The translations under genes were made by a program, and so were the position numbers. A model generated the notes under the pieces. It was not told the DNA's origin. It did no database searches and saw nothing but the letters and a program-made list of their open reading frames with translations. Shown piece by piece: positions 8,391 through 14,986 of a stretch of 15,741 nt of DNA; the first letter of the stretch is position 1, and the number at the start of each line of letters is the position of its first letter. This DNA is from CAZHGD01 sp964531735 (GTDB taxonomy: Bacteria > Armatimonadota > UBA10988), in assembly GCA_964531735.1 (NCBI GenBank), contig CAZHGD010000178.1, positions 1-15,741 on the forward strand, read 5' to 3'.

Positions 8391-8395
8391 GAGGA
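8391..8395 (+). promoter_or_regulatory. Ribosome binding site GAGGA of the oxidoreductase
   Basis: GAGGA lies eight bases before the ATG at 8404, where the Rossmann strand begins. It supports that start over the open frame extending back to 8314. Confidence 0.55.
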
Positions 8396-8403
8396 CGAGT
8401 GCC

Positions 8404-9456
8404 ATGGATCGGATACGTGTCGGACTGATCGGTTGTGGCGTCATCGGCCGCACCCATGCGGAAGCGGCCAGGGCCGGTGACGGCCTCGACCTGGTGGCCG
8501 TCGCCGACCTGATTCCCGAGCGCGCGCAAGCGTATGCCGCCGAGTTCGGCGTGCCGCAGGTGTACGTCCAGGGCGACGACCTGATCGAGCAGGCCGACGT
8601 CGACATCGTGGTGCTGGCGCTGCCTTGCTGCGGGCGCTTGCCGCTGGCGCTGCACGCCTTCGCCAAGGGCCGGCACGTGCTGACCGAGAAGCCGGTGGCG
8701 ATGAGCACGGCCGACGTGGACGCGATGATCGCCGCGCGCGGCTCGCTCAAAGCCGCGTGCTGCTCCTCGCGCTTCCGCTTCACCGATTCGGCGCACAGCG
8801 CCACCGCGTTCATCGCCAACGGCCACCTGGGCGAGTTGCGTGTCCTGCGCAGCCAGGGGCTGATCGGCGCGGGCAAGCCGCCGAGCGGCGCGCCGCCGGA
8901 ATGGCGGCTGAAGAAGCACCTCAACGGTGGCGGCATCCTGATGAACTGGGGCTGCTACGATCTCGACTACCTGCTCGGCTTGACCGGGTGGCAGTTGCAG
9001 CCGGTCAGCGTGTTCGCGCAGACCTGGTCCATCACCGAGCAGTTCGCGGCCTACGCCGCGCCGGACTCGGAGGCCGAGACGCACCTGACCGCGCTGGTGC
9101 GCTTCGCCGGCGGCGCCGTGCTGAACTACGAGCGCGGCGAGTTCCTCTCGCAGGCGTCGCACTCGGCCTGGTCCATCACCGGCACCAAGGGCACGCTGCA
9201 CCTGCACATGACGCCGGGGCGCAACACGCTCACGTTCGACCAGGGCGTCGGCGGTGAAGGCGTGGTCAGCGAGGTCATCCACGAGGGCTCGGACGATGGC
9301 AAGGTGACCAGCCGCGGGCCGCTCCAGGACCTGGCGGCCGCGATTCGGGGCGGCACCGACCCGCTCACGCCGTTGGAGTACGCGCACCGGGTGCAGCAGA
9401 TCAGCGATGCCATCTACGCCTCGGCCGCGTCGGGACAGGTGGCGGTGGTTGGCTGA
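8404..9456 (+). CDS. Gfo/Idh/MocA-family NAD(P)-dependent oxidoreductase
   Basis: The protein has 350 residues, normal for the family. The ATG at 8404 begins the first Rossmann strand, RVGLIGCGVIGRTH, with the dinucleotide-binding GxGxxG at 10-15; the acidic end of strand 2 is VADL (33-36). Lys96 in TEKPVAMS is the conserved EKP lysine. The C-terminal alpha/beta domain starts near 123. The usual GGGxxxDxGxHxxD catalytic motif reads GGGILMNWGCYDLDYL here, so Asp is replaced by Asn181 and His by Tyr185. The enzyme probably oxidises or reduces a sugar, a sugar acid or an inositol-like compound in the cytoplasm; the exact substrate is not predictable. It lies 19 bases upstream of the GH106 gene on the same strand, so they are likely co-transcribed. 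That suggests a role in handling the released sugar. Confidence 0.92.
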   Translation: MDRIRVGLIGCGVIGRTHAEAARAGDGLDLVAVADLIPERAQAYAAEFGVPQVYVQGDDLIEQADVDIVVLALPCCGRLPLALHAFAKGRHVLTEKPVAMSTADVDAMIAARGSLKAACCSSRFRFTDSAHSATAFIANGHLGELRVLRSQGLIGAGKPPSGAPPEWRLKKHLNGGGILMNWGCYDLDYLLGLTGWQLQPVSVFAQTWSITEQFAAYAAPDSEAETHLTALVRFAGGAVLNYERGEFLSQASHSAWSITGTKGTLHLHMTPGRNTLTFDQGVGGEGVVSEVIHEGSDDGKVTSRGPLQDLAAAIRGGTDPLTPLEYAHRVQQISDAIYASAASGQVAVVG

Positions 9457-9460
9457 GCTG

Positions 9461-9467
9461 GGAGGAG
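9461..9467 (+). promoter_or_regulatory. Ribosome binding site GGAGGAG of the GH106 gene
   Basis: GGAGGAG lies eight bases before the ATG at 9476 and just after the oxidoreductase stop at 9454-9456. It sets the start at the signal peptide, not at the open frame reaching 9407. Confidence 0.75.
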
Positions 9468-9475
9468 CGAAGGCG

Positions 9476-12400
9476 ATGAGGCGACTGATCTCGGTACTGC
9501 TGGCTCTGCTGGCCGCCGGCGCGACTTGGGCCGCGGACGCGGAGCGCGAGTTCACCCGGCCGCCGATGACGGCCCGGCCCTACACATGGTGGCACTGGTG
9601 CAACGGCAACATCACCAAGGCCGGGCTGGCCGCCGATCTGGCCGAGATGAAGCGCGTCGGAGTCGGCGGGGCCGAGATCTTCAACGTCGACCCGGGCATT
9701 CCCGCCGGGCCGGTGAAGTTCCTGAGTCCGGAATGGCGGGCGCTGTTCAAGTTCGCCGTGGAAGAGGCCAATCGGCAGGGCCTCGAGCTCTGCCTGCACA
9801 ACTGCGCCGGCTGGTCGTCGAGCGGCGGCCCGTGGGTCAAGCCGGACCAGGCCATGCAGCAGGTGACCTTCAACGAGCTGCGCCTGCGCGGCCCGCAGAA
9901 GCTGGCCACGACGCTGGCGACGCCGCCGAACCGGCTGAAGACCTACCGCGATATCGCCGTGATCGCGTTCCCGACGCCGCCGGCCGAACAGGTGCGCATG
10001 GCCGATGCCGCGCCGAAGCTGACGGCGAGTGAGGCCCGCTTCGACGCGGCGCGCGTGACCGACGGCAACCCCGACACGTTCACCACGCTCTCGCTGCCGC
10101 GCAAGGGCGCGCCCACCTGGGTGCTGCTCAGTTTTGCCGAGCCGTATGCGGCGCGGGCGTTGCGCATGCCGATGGGTCCTGGTCGCAACGGTCACCATGG
10201 CGAGTTGCAGGCGTCCGACGACGGCACCACCTTCCGCACCTTGCGCACCTTCGCGCTGCCGCGCGGCTGGGGCGACAGCCGGCCGGTGGTGATGATCAAC
10301 TTCCCGCTGACCAAGGCGCGCTACTGGCGCGTGGCCTTTACCGATGGCGACACCAAGGCCGGCCGCATTACCGTCGGCGAGATCGAGTTGGAGAGCGGCC
10401 ACCGCATCGACGGCTGGATGCGCAAGGCGCTCTACACGCCGACCGGTGGCATGCAGCCGGACCGCACCCGCATCGAGGCCGCCGACCTGGCGATCGCGCG
10501 CGACCAGATCGTCGACCTGACCGCGCGCCTCGGCGCCGACGGTCGGATCGAGTGGGACGTGCCCGCGGGCCACTGGACCATCATGCGCTTCGGCTTCACG
10601 CCGACCGGCGCGCAGTGCGCCCCGGCGCCGGCCGAGGGCCGCGGCCTGGAGTGCGACAAACTCGACGCCGCGGCGGCCGATGCCTTCTGGGCCAGCGGTG
10701 TGGCGCCGCTGCTCAAGGACATCGGCCCGCTGGCCGGCAAGACGCTGACCCAGATCCTGATCGACAGCTACGAAGTCGGCATGCAGAACTGGACCGGCAA
10801 GCTGCCGGCGGAGTTCCAGCAGCGCCGGGGCTACGCGCTGCTGACCTGGCTGCCGACGCTGTCGGGCCGCGTGGTTGGCGACCTGGAGCAGTCGGAGCGG
10901 TTCCTATGGGACTTCCGCCGTACCGTGGCCGCGATGTTCAACGAGAACTACTACGGGCGGTTTGCGGAGCTGTGCCACCAGAGCGGTCTGCAATCGGGCA
11001 ACGAGCCCTACGGCAACGGCCCGTTCGACGAGCTGAGCAGCGGCGGCATGGCCGACGTGCCGATGTGCGAGTTCTGGGCGCGCTCCGGTGGCGATCTGAC
11101 CAACTCGAAGCTGGCGTCGTCGGTGGCCCACACCTACGGCCGACAGTACGTCGGCGCCGAGTCGTTCACCGCTACCGACGTCAACGGCCGTTGGCAGAAC
11201 GACCCCTGGGACCTGAAGGCGCTGGGCGACCTGATGTGGACCGGCGGCGTCAACCGGTTCATCTTCCACTGCTACGCGCATCAGCCCTGGCTCGACAAGG
11301 TGCCGGGCATGACCATGGGGCCGTGGGGCTTCCACTTCGGGCGCACCAGCACCTGGTGGAACCAGAGCCCGGCCTGGCACGAGTACCTGACGCGGTCGCA
11401 GGCACTGTTGCAGGCGGGGCTCTACGTGGCCGACGTGGCCTACTTCGCTGGTGAGGACTCGCCGGTCCATTCGCCCGGCCGCGGCCACCTGCGTCCGGCG
11501 TTGCCGGTGGGCTACGAGTTCGACAACTGTGACCGCACCATCCTCAATCGGTTCAAGGTGCAGGACGGCAAGCTGGTCCTGCCGCACGGCATGAGCTACC
11601 GGGTGCTGGTGCTGCCCGAGCGGGCGCTGGTCACCGTCGAGTTGCTGAAGCAGGTCCGCGAACTGGTCCGGGCCGGCGCGACGGTGGTCGGACCGAAGCC
11701 GCACGGCTCGCCGTCGCTCAGCGGTTGGCCGGAGTCGGACCGCGAGGTGCAGGCGCTGGCTGCTGAGCTGTGGGCCGACTGCGACGGCCAGAAGGTGACC
11801 GAGCACCGGCTGGGCGCGGGCCGCATCGTCTGGGGTCGGCCGTTGGCCGCTCTGCTGAAGGAGCTGCAGGTCGCGCCGGACGTCAGCTTCGCCACCGATG
11901 AGGACCGGGCCTCGCTACCGTGGATCCACCGGCGCATTGATGGCACCGACGCGTACTTCGTGTGCAACCAGCAGACACAGGTCCTGGAGGCCGACGTCAC
12001 CTTCCGGCAGCCCGGTCGCCAGCCGGAGCTGTGGTGGGCCGACAGCGGCCAGATGGAGCTGGCACCGGTCTGGCAGCCGGTGGCCGACGGCCTGCGCGTG
12101 CATCTCCGGCTCGAACCGAAGGGCTCGGTCTGGGTCGTCTTTCGGCGGCCGGCCGCCGCGGCGGATCCAGTGGTGGCCATCGAGCGCGACGGTCCGGCGC
12201 CCGCGCCGGTGCAGCCCGATGAGCTGGTGATCGAGTCCGCGGTCTATGGCGTGCTGGTGCACGAGACGCCGGGCTGCGCCGACATCACCGAGCGGGTCAA
12301 GACGGCGCTGCGCGACGGCGCCAAGGAGATCCCGGCGACCAACGACTTCGCCGGTGGCGACCCGGCGCCGAACGTGGTGAAGGAGCTGCGCGTCGAGTTC

Positions 12401-13435
12401 ACGGTCAACGGCGAGCGCCGCTCGTTGACGGTCAGCGAGAACGAGCGGCTGCGGCTGCCCGAGGGCGCCGTGGTGGTGCGGGCCCGGTACGGTCTGGTCA
12501 CCGACGAGGAAGACGCGCCGAAGGGCCAGGTCGAGGTGACCCGGCAGTTGCAGGCGCTGGTCAAGGACGGCCGGCTGCGCGTGCGCGCCGGCAACGAGAT
12601 CGCCGGCGACCCGGCGAACATGGTGGTCAAGCAGCTCCGCGTCGACTACCGCCTGAACGGCGTGCGGCGGACCATCACCGTGGGTGAGGGACAGGAGCTG
12701 CGCCTGCCGCCGGCCGATGCCGACGGGCTGGCCACACCGCCGGCCTGGCAGCGGCGCGTCGGCGCCGACGGCCGCGCCGTGCTGACCTGCTGGTCGCCGG
12801 GCGTCTACACCGTGCGCACCGCCGGTGGCCGGCAGCGGCAGGTCAAGCCGCCGACCGACCCGCGCCAGGTGGAGGTGGCGGGCCCGTGGACGGTCAGCTT
12901 CCCGCCGAACTGGGGCGCGCCGCAGAGCATCCAGTTGCCGAAGCTGATCTCCTGGACCGAGCACAGCGAGGCCGGTGTGCGCTACTTCTCCGGCACGGCG
13001 GAGTACACCGGCGACGTCGATCTGCCGGCCACCTGCTTCGGACCCGACCAGGTGCTGCAACTCGACCTGGGCCGCGTCAAGAACCTGGCTGAGGTGGTGC
13101 TGAACGGGCAGTCGCTCGGCGTGCTGTGGAAGCAGCCGTTCCGGGTCGACATCACCCGGGCCGCCAAGCGCGGCCGGAACCGCCTGCAGGTGAAGGTGAC
13201 CAATCTCTGGGTCAACCGCCTGATCGGCGACGAGCAACTGCCCGACGACCGCCGCTGGTCGCCCGACGGGCGGCTGCTGGCCTGGCCGCAGTGGTACCTC
13301 GACGGCCAGCCGAAGCCGGCCGACGGGCGCTATACCTGGACCACCTGGCGGCACTGGACGAAGGACTCGCCGCTGCTCGAAAGCGGCCTGCTCGGACCGG
13401 TCCGGGTGAGGGTCGGCGTGGAGGTGGCGGACTAG
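9476..13435 (+). CDS. Secreted GH106-family alpha-L-rhamnosidase with two inserted DUF3395-like modules
   Basis: The protein has 1319 residues, with a signal peptide MRRLISVLLALLAAGATWAADA. The mature N-terminus has the GH106 hallmarks: RPYTWWHWCNGNITKAG (34-50), the barrel segment KRVGVGGAEIFN, then LHNCAGWSSSGGPWV (107-121). Candidate catalytic glutamates are Glu433 (DSYEVGMQNW) and Glu562 (VGAESFTATD). Their 129-residue spacing resembles that of the acid/base pair I recall for the Bacteroides enzyme BT0986. An inserted beta-rich region (about 180-310) precedes part of the barrel. After the catalytic region (to about 890) come two DUF3395-like repeats (916-1078), and then a GH2-type sugar-binding beta-sandwich (about 1130-1250, with AEVVLNGQSLGVLWKQPF). 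Family enzymes release terminal alpha-L-rhamnose from plant or microbial polysaccharides, probably in the periplasm or at the surface here. It is the second gene after an oxidoreductase. Substrate linkage is not predictable. Confidence 0.93.
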   Translation: MRRLISVLLALLAAGATWAADAEREFTRPPMTARPYTWWHWCNGNITKAGLAADLAEMKRVGVGGAEIFNVDPGIPAGPVKFLSPEWRALFKFAVEEANRQGLELCLHNCAGWSSSGGPWVKPDQAMQQVTFNELRLRGPQKLATTLATPPNRLKTYRDIAVIAFPTPPAEQVRMADAAPKLTASEARFDAARVTDGNPDTFTTLSLPRKGAPTWVLLSFAEPYAARALRMPMGPGRNGHHGELQASDDGTTFRTLRTFALPRGWGDSRPVVMINFPLTKARYWRVAFTDGDTKAGRITVGEIELESGHRIDGWMRKALYTPTGGMQPDRTRIEAADLAIARDQIVDLTARLGADGRIEWDVPAGHWTIMRFGFTPTGAQCAPAPAEGRGLECDKLDAAAADAFWASGVAPLLKDIGPLAGKTLTQILIDSYEVGMQNWTGKLPAEFQQRRGYALLTWLPTLSGRVVGDLEQSERFLWDFRRTVAAMFNENYYGRFAELCHQSGLQSGNEPYGNGPFDELSSGGMADVPMCEFWARSGGDLTNSKLASSVAHTYGRQYVGAESFTATDVNGRWQNDPWDLKALGDLMWTGGVNRFIFHCYAHQPWLDKVPGMTMGPWGFHFGRTSTWWNQSPAWHEYLTRSQALLQAGLYVADVAYFAGEDSPVHSPGRGHLRPALPVGYEFDNCDRTILNRFKVQDGKLVLPHGMSYRVLVLPERALVTVELLKQVRELVRAGATVVGPKPHGSPSLSGWPESDREVQALAAELWADCDGQKVTEHRLGAGRIVWGRPLAALLKELQVAPDVSFATDEDRASLPWIHRRIDGTDAYFVCNQQTQVLEADVTFRQPGRQPELWWADSGQMELAPVWQPVADGLRVHLRLEPKGSVWVVFRRPAAAADPVVAIERDGPAPAPVQPDELVIESAVYGVLVHETPGCADITERVKTALRDGAKEIPATNDFAGGDPAPNVVKELRVEFTVNGERRSLTVSENERLRLPEGAVVVRARYGLVTDEEDAPKGQVEVTRQLQALVKDGRLRVRAGNEIAGDPANMVVKQLRVDYRLNGVRRTITVGEGQELRLPPADADGLATPPAWQRRVGADGRAVLTCWSPGVYTVRTAGGRQRQVKPPTDPRQVEVAGPWTVSFPPNWGAPQSIQLPKLISWTEHSEAGVRYFSGTAEYTGDVDLPATCFGPDQVLQLDLGRVKNLAEVVLNGQSLGVLWKQPFRVDITRAAKRGRNRLQVKVTNLWVNRLIGDEQLPDDRRWSPDGRLLAWPQWYLDGQPKPADGRYTWTTWRHWTKDSPLLESGLLGPVRVRVGVEVAD
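12221..12709 (+). repeat. Two tandem DUF3395-like modules inside the GH106 protein
   Basis: Module A is residues 916-997 (bases 12221-12466) and module B is residues 998-1078 (bases 12467-12709), a period of about 81-83 residues. Shared landmarks: SAVYG/RARYG near the start, a DITERV/VEVTRQL segment, GGDPAPNVVKELRVEF against AGDPANMVVKQLRVDY, then NGERRSLTV/NGVRRTITV and LRLP at both ends. The DNA is well diverged, so the duplication is old. The pattern resembles DUF3395, named from memory, which also occurs next to DnaJ domains in eukaryotes; its role in secreted bacterial enzymes is unknown to me. Confidence 0.7.
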
Positions 13436-13459
13436 AGCACCTCGGGTCGCGCGCGGTCG

Positions 13460-13491
13460 AGCGGCGGCGGCGGTAGCCCGGCGCCGCCGCT
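13460..13491 (+). terminator. Candidate terminator hairpin after the GH106 gene
   Basis: AGCGGCGGCG (13460-13469) pairs perfectly with CGCCGCCGCT (13482-13491) around a 12-base loop, 24 bases after the GH106 stop. No T tract follows, so it is not a classical intrinsic terminator; such stems are, however, common at gene ends in GC-rich bacteria. Confidence 0.4.
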
Positions 13492-13544
13492 GAACTGGGC
13501 TGCGGTTCCGGAGGGCCAGGTCGAGGTTGTTGACACCACTTGGA

Positions 13545-13658
13545 CCGGCCAGTCCTGAGGAGGGAGCGCAGCGCCCGTCTCGAAGGACGGTGGGCACCGA
13601 TCCGGCTCGGCGCCGCCTTGCGAGCCGCTCGCTACGGCCGCCCCTCAGGACTGGCCGG
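13545..13658. repeat. Long inverted-repeat element (possible REP/MITE-like unit or structured RNA) upstream of purN
   Basis: The arm ccggccagtcctgagg (13545-13560) is perfectly repeated in inverse at 13643-13658, giving 16 uninterrupted base pairs. The 82 bases between them form at least two more hairpins: CCGTC/GACGG (13575-13579 with 13586-13590, loop TCGAAG) and GGCTCG/CGAGCC (13604-13609 with 13621-13626, 11-base loop). The whole folds as a multi-branch cruciform. The left half (TCCTGAGGAGGGAGCGCAGCG…CGAAGGA) resembles a palindromic intergenic repeat that I recall seeing dispersed in many bacterial genomes. No transposase and no second copy are in this window. An unknown cis-acting RNA upstream of purN is the alternative. 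Confidence 0.6.
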
Positions 13659-13721
13659 CGGGGTGCCAGGGCGGCGGATCGGTCGTGGCGGATCCGTCGC
13701 GGGCGGCGGTGCGAAGTCCGC

Positions 13722-13727
13722 TATAAT
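13722..13727 (+). promoter_or_regulatory. Perfect TATAAT -10 box, candidate purN-purH promoter
   Basis: TATAAT is striking in such GC-rich DNA and lies 33 bases before the purN ATG at 13761. A start site would fall near 13734. No good -35 is seen at 16-18 bases (13699-13704 is GCGGGC), so an activator or another sigma contact would be needed. It lies downstream of the inverted-repeat element, so that element would not be in this transcript. Confidence 0.5.
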
Positions 13728-13760
13728 GGTCGGCGTGTGAACGAGGTGGCGGGGCCGACG

Positions 13761-14390
13761 ATGCGACTGGGCGTGCTGATTTCGGGCGGCGGAACGAACC
13801 TGCAGGCGATCCTGGACGCTTGCGGCGACGGGCGTTTGGCGGCCGAGGTGGCGGTGGTCATCTCCGACCGGCCGGGCGCGTTCGGGCTGGAGCGGGCCGC
13901 TCGGGCCGGCGTGCCGACCGCAGTGCTGCGCCAGGCCGACTTTGCCGACCGTGACGCGCTGAGCCAGGCGGTGGTCGACACGCTGACCGCGCACGGCGTC
14001 GAGTTGGTGATCTTCGCGGGCTATGTGAAGATCCTCACGGCGCCGATGACTGAGCGGTACCGCGGCCGCATGGTCAACACGCATCCGGCGTTGCTGCCCT
14101 CGTTCGGCGGACCGGGCATGTACGGGCTGGCGGTGCATCAGGCGGTGCTCGACTACGGCTGCCGCGTCTCGGGCTGCTCGGTACACTTCGTGGACGACAC
14201 CGTGGACGGCGGCCCGCTGATCGAGCAGGTCGCGGTGCCGGTGCTGCAGGACGACACCGCGGAGAGCCTGCAAGCGCGGATTCTGCCGCACGAGCACGCG
14301 GCCCTGGTGCGGGTGATCGGCTGGCTGGCGGCCGGCCGGGCGCGGGTCGACGGCCGGCGTGTGGTCGTGGACGGCCGCGAGGAGGCGTGA
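13761..14390 (+). CDS. purN: Phosphoribosylglycinamide formyltransferase (GART), PurN type
   Basis: The protein has 209 residues, normal for PurN. It transfers the formyl group of 10-formyltetrahydrofolate to GAR, the third step of purine synthesis, in the cytoplasm. The start ATG at 13761 gives MRLGVLISGGGTNLQAI, which aligns with the family's N-terminus. The frame stays open upstream, with GTG codons at 13737 and 13746, so a slightly longer protein is possible. The catalytic triad is present: Asn106 and His108 in VNTHPALLPSF, and Asp146 in VHFVDDTVDGGPLI. The folate-binding region AGYVKILT (86-93) precedes it. The stop TGA (14388-14390) overlaps the ATG of the purH-like gene by one base, so the two are translationally coupled. 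A GGAGG for the next gene lies inside the last codons. Confidence 0.96.
   Translation: MRLGVLISGGGTNLQAILDACGDGRLAAEVAVVISDRPGAFGLERAARAGVPTAVLRQADFADRDALSQAVVDTLTAHGVELVIFAGYVKILTAPMTERYRGRMVNTHPALLPSFGGPGMYGLAVHQAVLDYGCRVSGCSVHFVDDTVDGGPLIEQVAVPVLQDDTAESLQARILPHEHAALVRVIGWLAAGRARVDGRRVVVDGREEA
14381..14385 (+). promoter_or_regulatory. Ribosome binding site GGAGG of the purH-like gene, inside the purN end
   Basis: GGAGG lies four bases before the ATG at 14390. A GTG at 14387 is in the same frame but only one base from the GGAGG, too close to be used. The ATG is therefore preferred. Confidence 0.6.
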
Positions 14391-14986
14391 TGAAGCGGAT
14401 TGAGCGGGCCCTGCTGAGTGTCTCGGACAAGACCGGCCTGGTCGAGTTCGCCGCCGGCCTGCGCGAGATGGGCGTGGCGCTGGTCAGCACCGGCGGCACG
14501 GCCAAGGCCCTGCGCGAGGCCCACCTGGAGGTGACCGAGGTCAGCCAGGTGACCGGCTTCCCCGAGATGATGGACGGCCGCGTGAAGACGCTCCACCCCC
14601 GCATCCACGGGGCGCTGCTGGCCCGCCGCGACCGGCCCGAGCACCTGGCGGCGTGCCGGGAGCACGGCATCGAGCTGATCGACCTGGTGGTGGTCAACCT
14701 GTACCCGTTCGAGCAGACCGTGGCCCGCGCCGGCGTGACCGTCGAGGAGGCGATCGAGCAGATCGACATCGGCGGTCCGGCGATGCTGCGTTCGGCGGCC
14801 AAGAACCACGCTGCGGTCACGGTCGTCTGTAACCCGGCGCGCTACGCCGAGGTGCTGGCCGAGTTGCGGGCGAACGATGGCGCCACGCAGGCGGCGACGC
14901 GCCGGCAACTGGCGGTCGAGGTGTACGCGCACACTGCCGCCTATGACCGAGCCATCGCGGAGTACCTGAGCCAGGTAGGTCCATGA
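14390..14986 (+). CDS. purH: IMP cyclohydrolase, PurH N-terminal domain only (no AICAR transformylase domain)
   Basis: The protein has 198 residues, against about 510-530 for bifunctional PurH. It covers the whole MGS-like IMP cyclohydrolase domain, which closes FAICAR to IMP in the last step of purine synthesis: LLSVSDKTGLVEF (8-20), STGGT (33-37), TGFPEMMDGRVKTLHPRIHG (55-74, Lys66), VVNLYPFEQTV (101-111), IDIGGPAMLRSAAKNH (125-140, Lys138) and a YAHTAAYDRAIAEYL end (169-183). Protein ends shortly after, just where the transformylase domain would begin. No remnant of that domain appears downstream in another frame, and the next gene starts by a four-base ATGA overlap, so this is a designed end and not a recent frameshift. 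AICAR formylation must be done by a gene elsewhere, such as a separate transformylase or PurP. The symbol is given on the basis of the domain. Confidence 0.92.
   Translation: MKRIERALLSVSDKTGLVEFAAGLREMGVALVSTGGTAKALREAHLEVTEVSQVTGFPEMMDGRVKTLHPRIHGALLARRDRPEHLAACREHGIELIDLVVVNLYPFEQTVARAGVTVEEAIEQIDIGGPAMLRSAAKNHAAVTVVCNPARYAEVLAELRANDGATQAATRRQLAVEVYAHTAAYDRAIAEYLSQVGP

Larger units (their letters stand above)
13436..13760. other. 325-base gap between the GH106 gene and purN
   Basis: I see no convincing gene here; an open frame joined to purN crosses it but is Arg/Pro-rich and lacks any recognisable domain. It holds, in order: a GC-rich stem (13460-13491), a TTGACA hexamer (13530-13535) with no good -10 at normal spacing, a 16-bp inverted repeat with inner hairpins (13545-13658), a six-base-pair stem CGGATC/GATCCG (13675-13680 with 13691-13696), and a TATAAT box (13722-13727). 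Confidence 0.7.

Noticed and set aside
8314..8403. 30-residue N-terminal extension of the oxidoreductase
   Set aside because: The Rossmann motif starts right after the ATG at 8404, which has a GAGGA site; the upstream stretch is Arg-rich and unlike the family.
13530..13558. TTGACA at 13530-13535 as the -35 of a strong promoter
   Set aside because: At 17 bases spacing the -10 position reads TCCTGA, and no TATAAT-like box occurs within 15-19 bases.
13551..13590. Possible self-cleaving ribozyme or SAH-type riboswitch from CCTGAGGAGGGAGCGCAGCG and the GAAGGAC segment
   Set aside because: The conserved cores of hammerhead (CTGATGA with GAAA) and SAH motifs do not fit in the right order. The palindromic repeat explanation covers the sequence better.
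11915..13597. 560-residue minus-strand open frame opposite the end of the GH106 gene
   Set aside because: It shows His/Arg/Leu-rich shadow composition, and the plus strand encodes a recognised GH106 C-terminal region.
13681..13701. GGTCGTGG string upstream of purN, suggesting a ZTP (pfl) riboswitch, which often controls purine genes
   Set aside because: The second conserved part of that riboswitch (a CCGCC-GGGCA type block) is not found after it, and the string lies upstream of the likely TATAAT promoter, so it would not be in the transcript.
13527..13760. N-terminal extension of purN of up to 78 residues
   Set aside because: The extension is Arg/Pro/Gly-rich, covers the inverted repeat and promoter-like box, and the family N-terminus matches exactly at the ATG at 13761.
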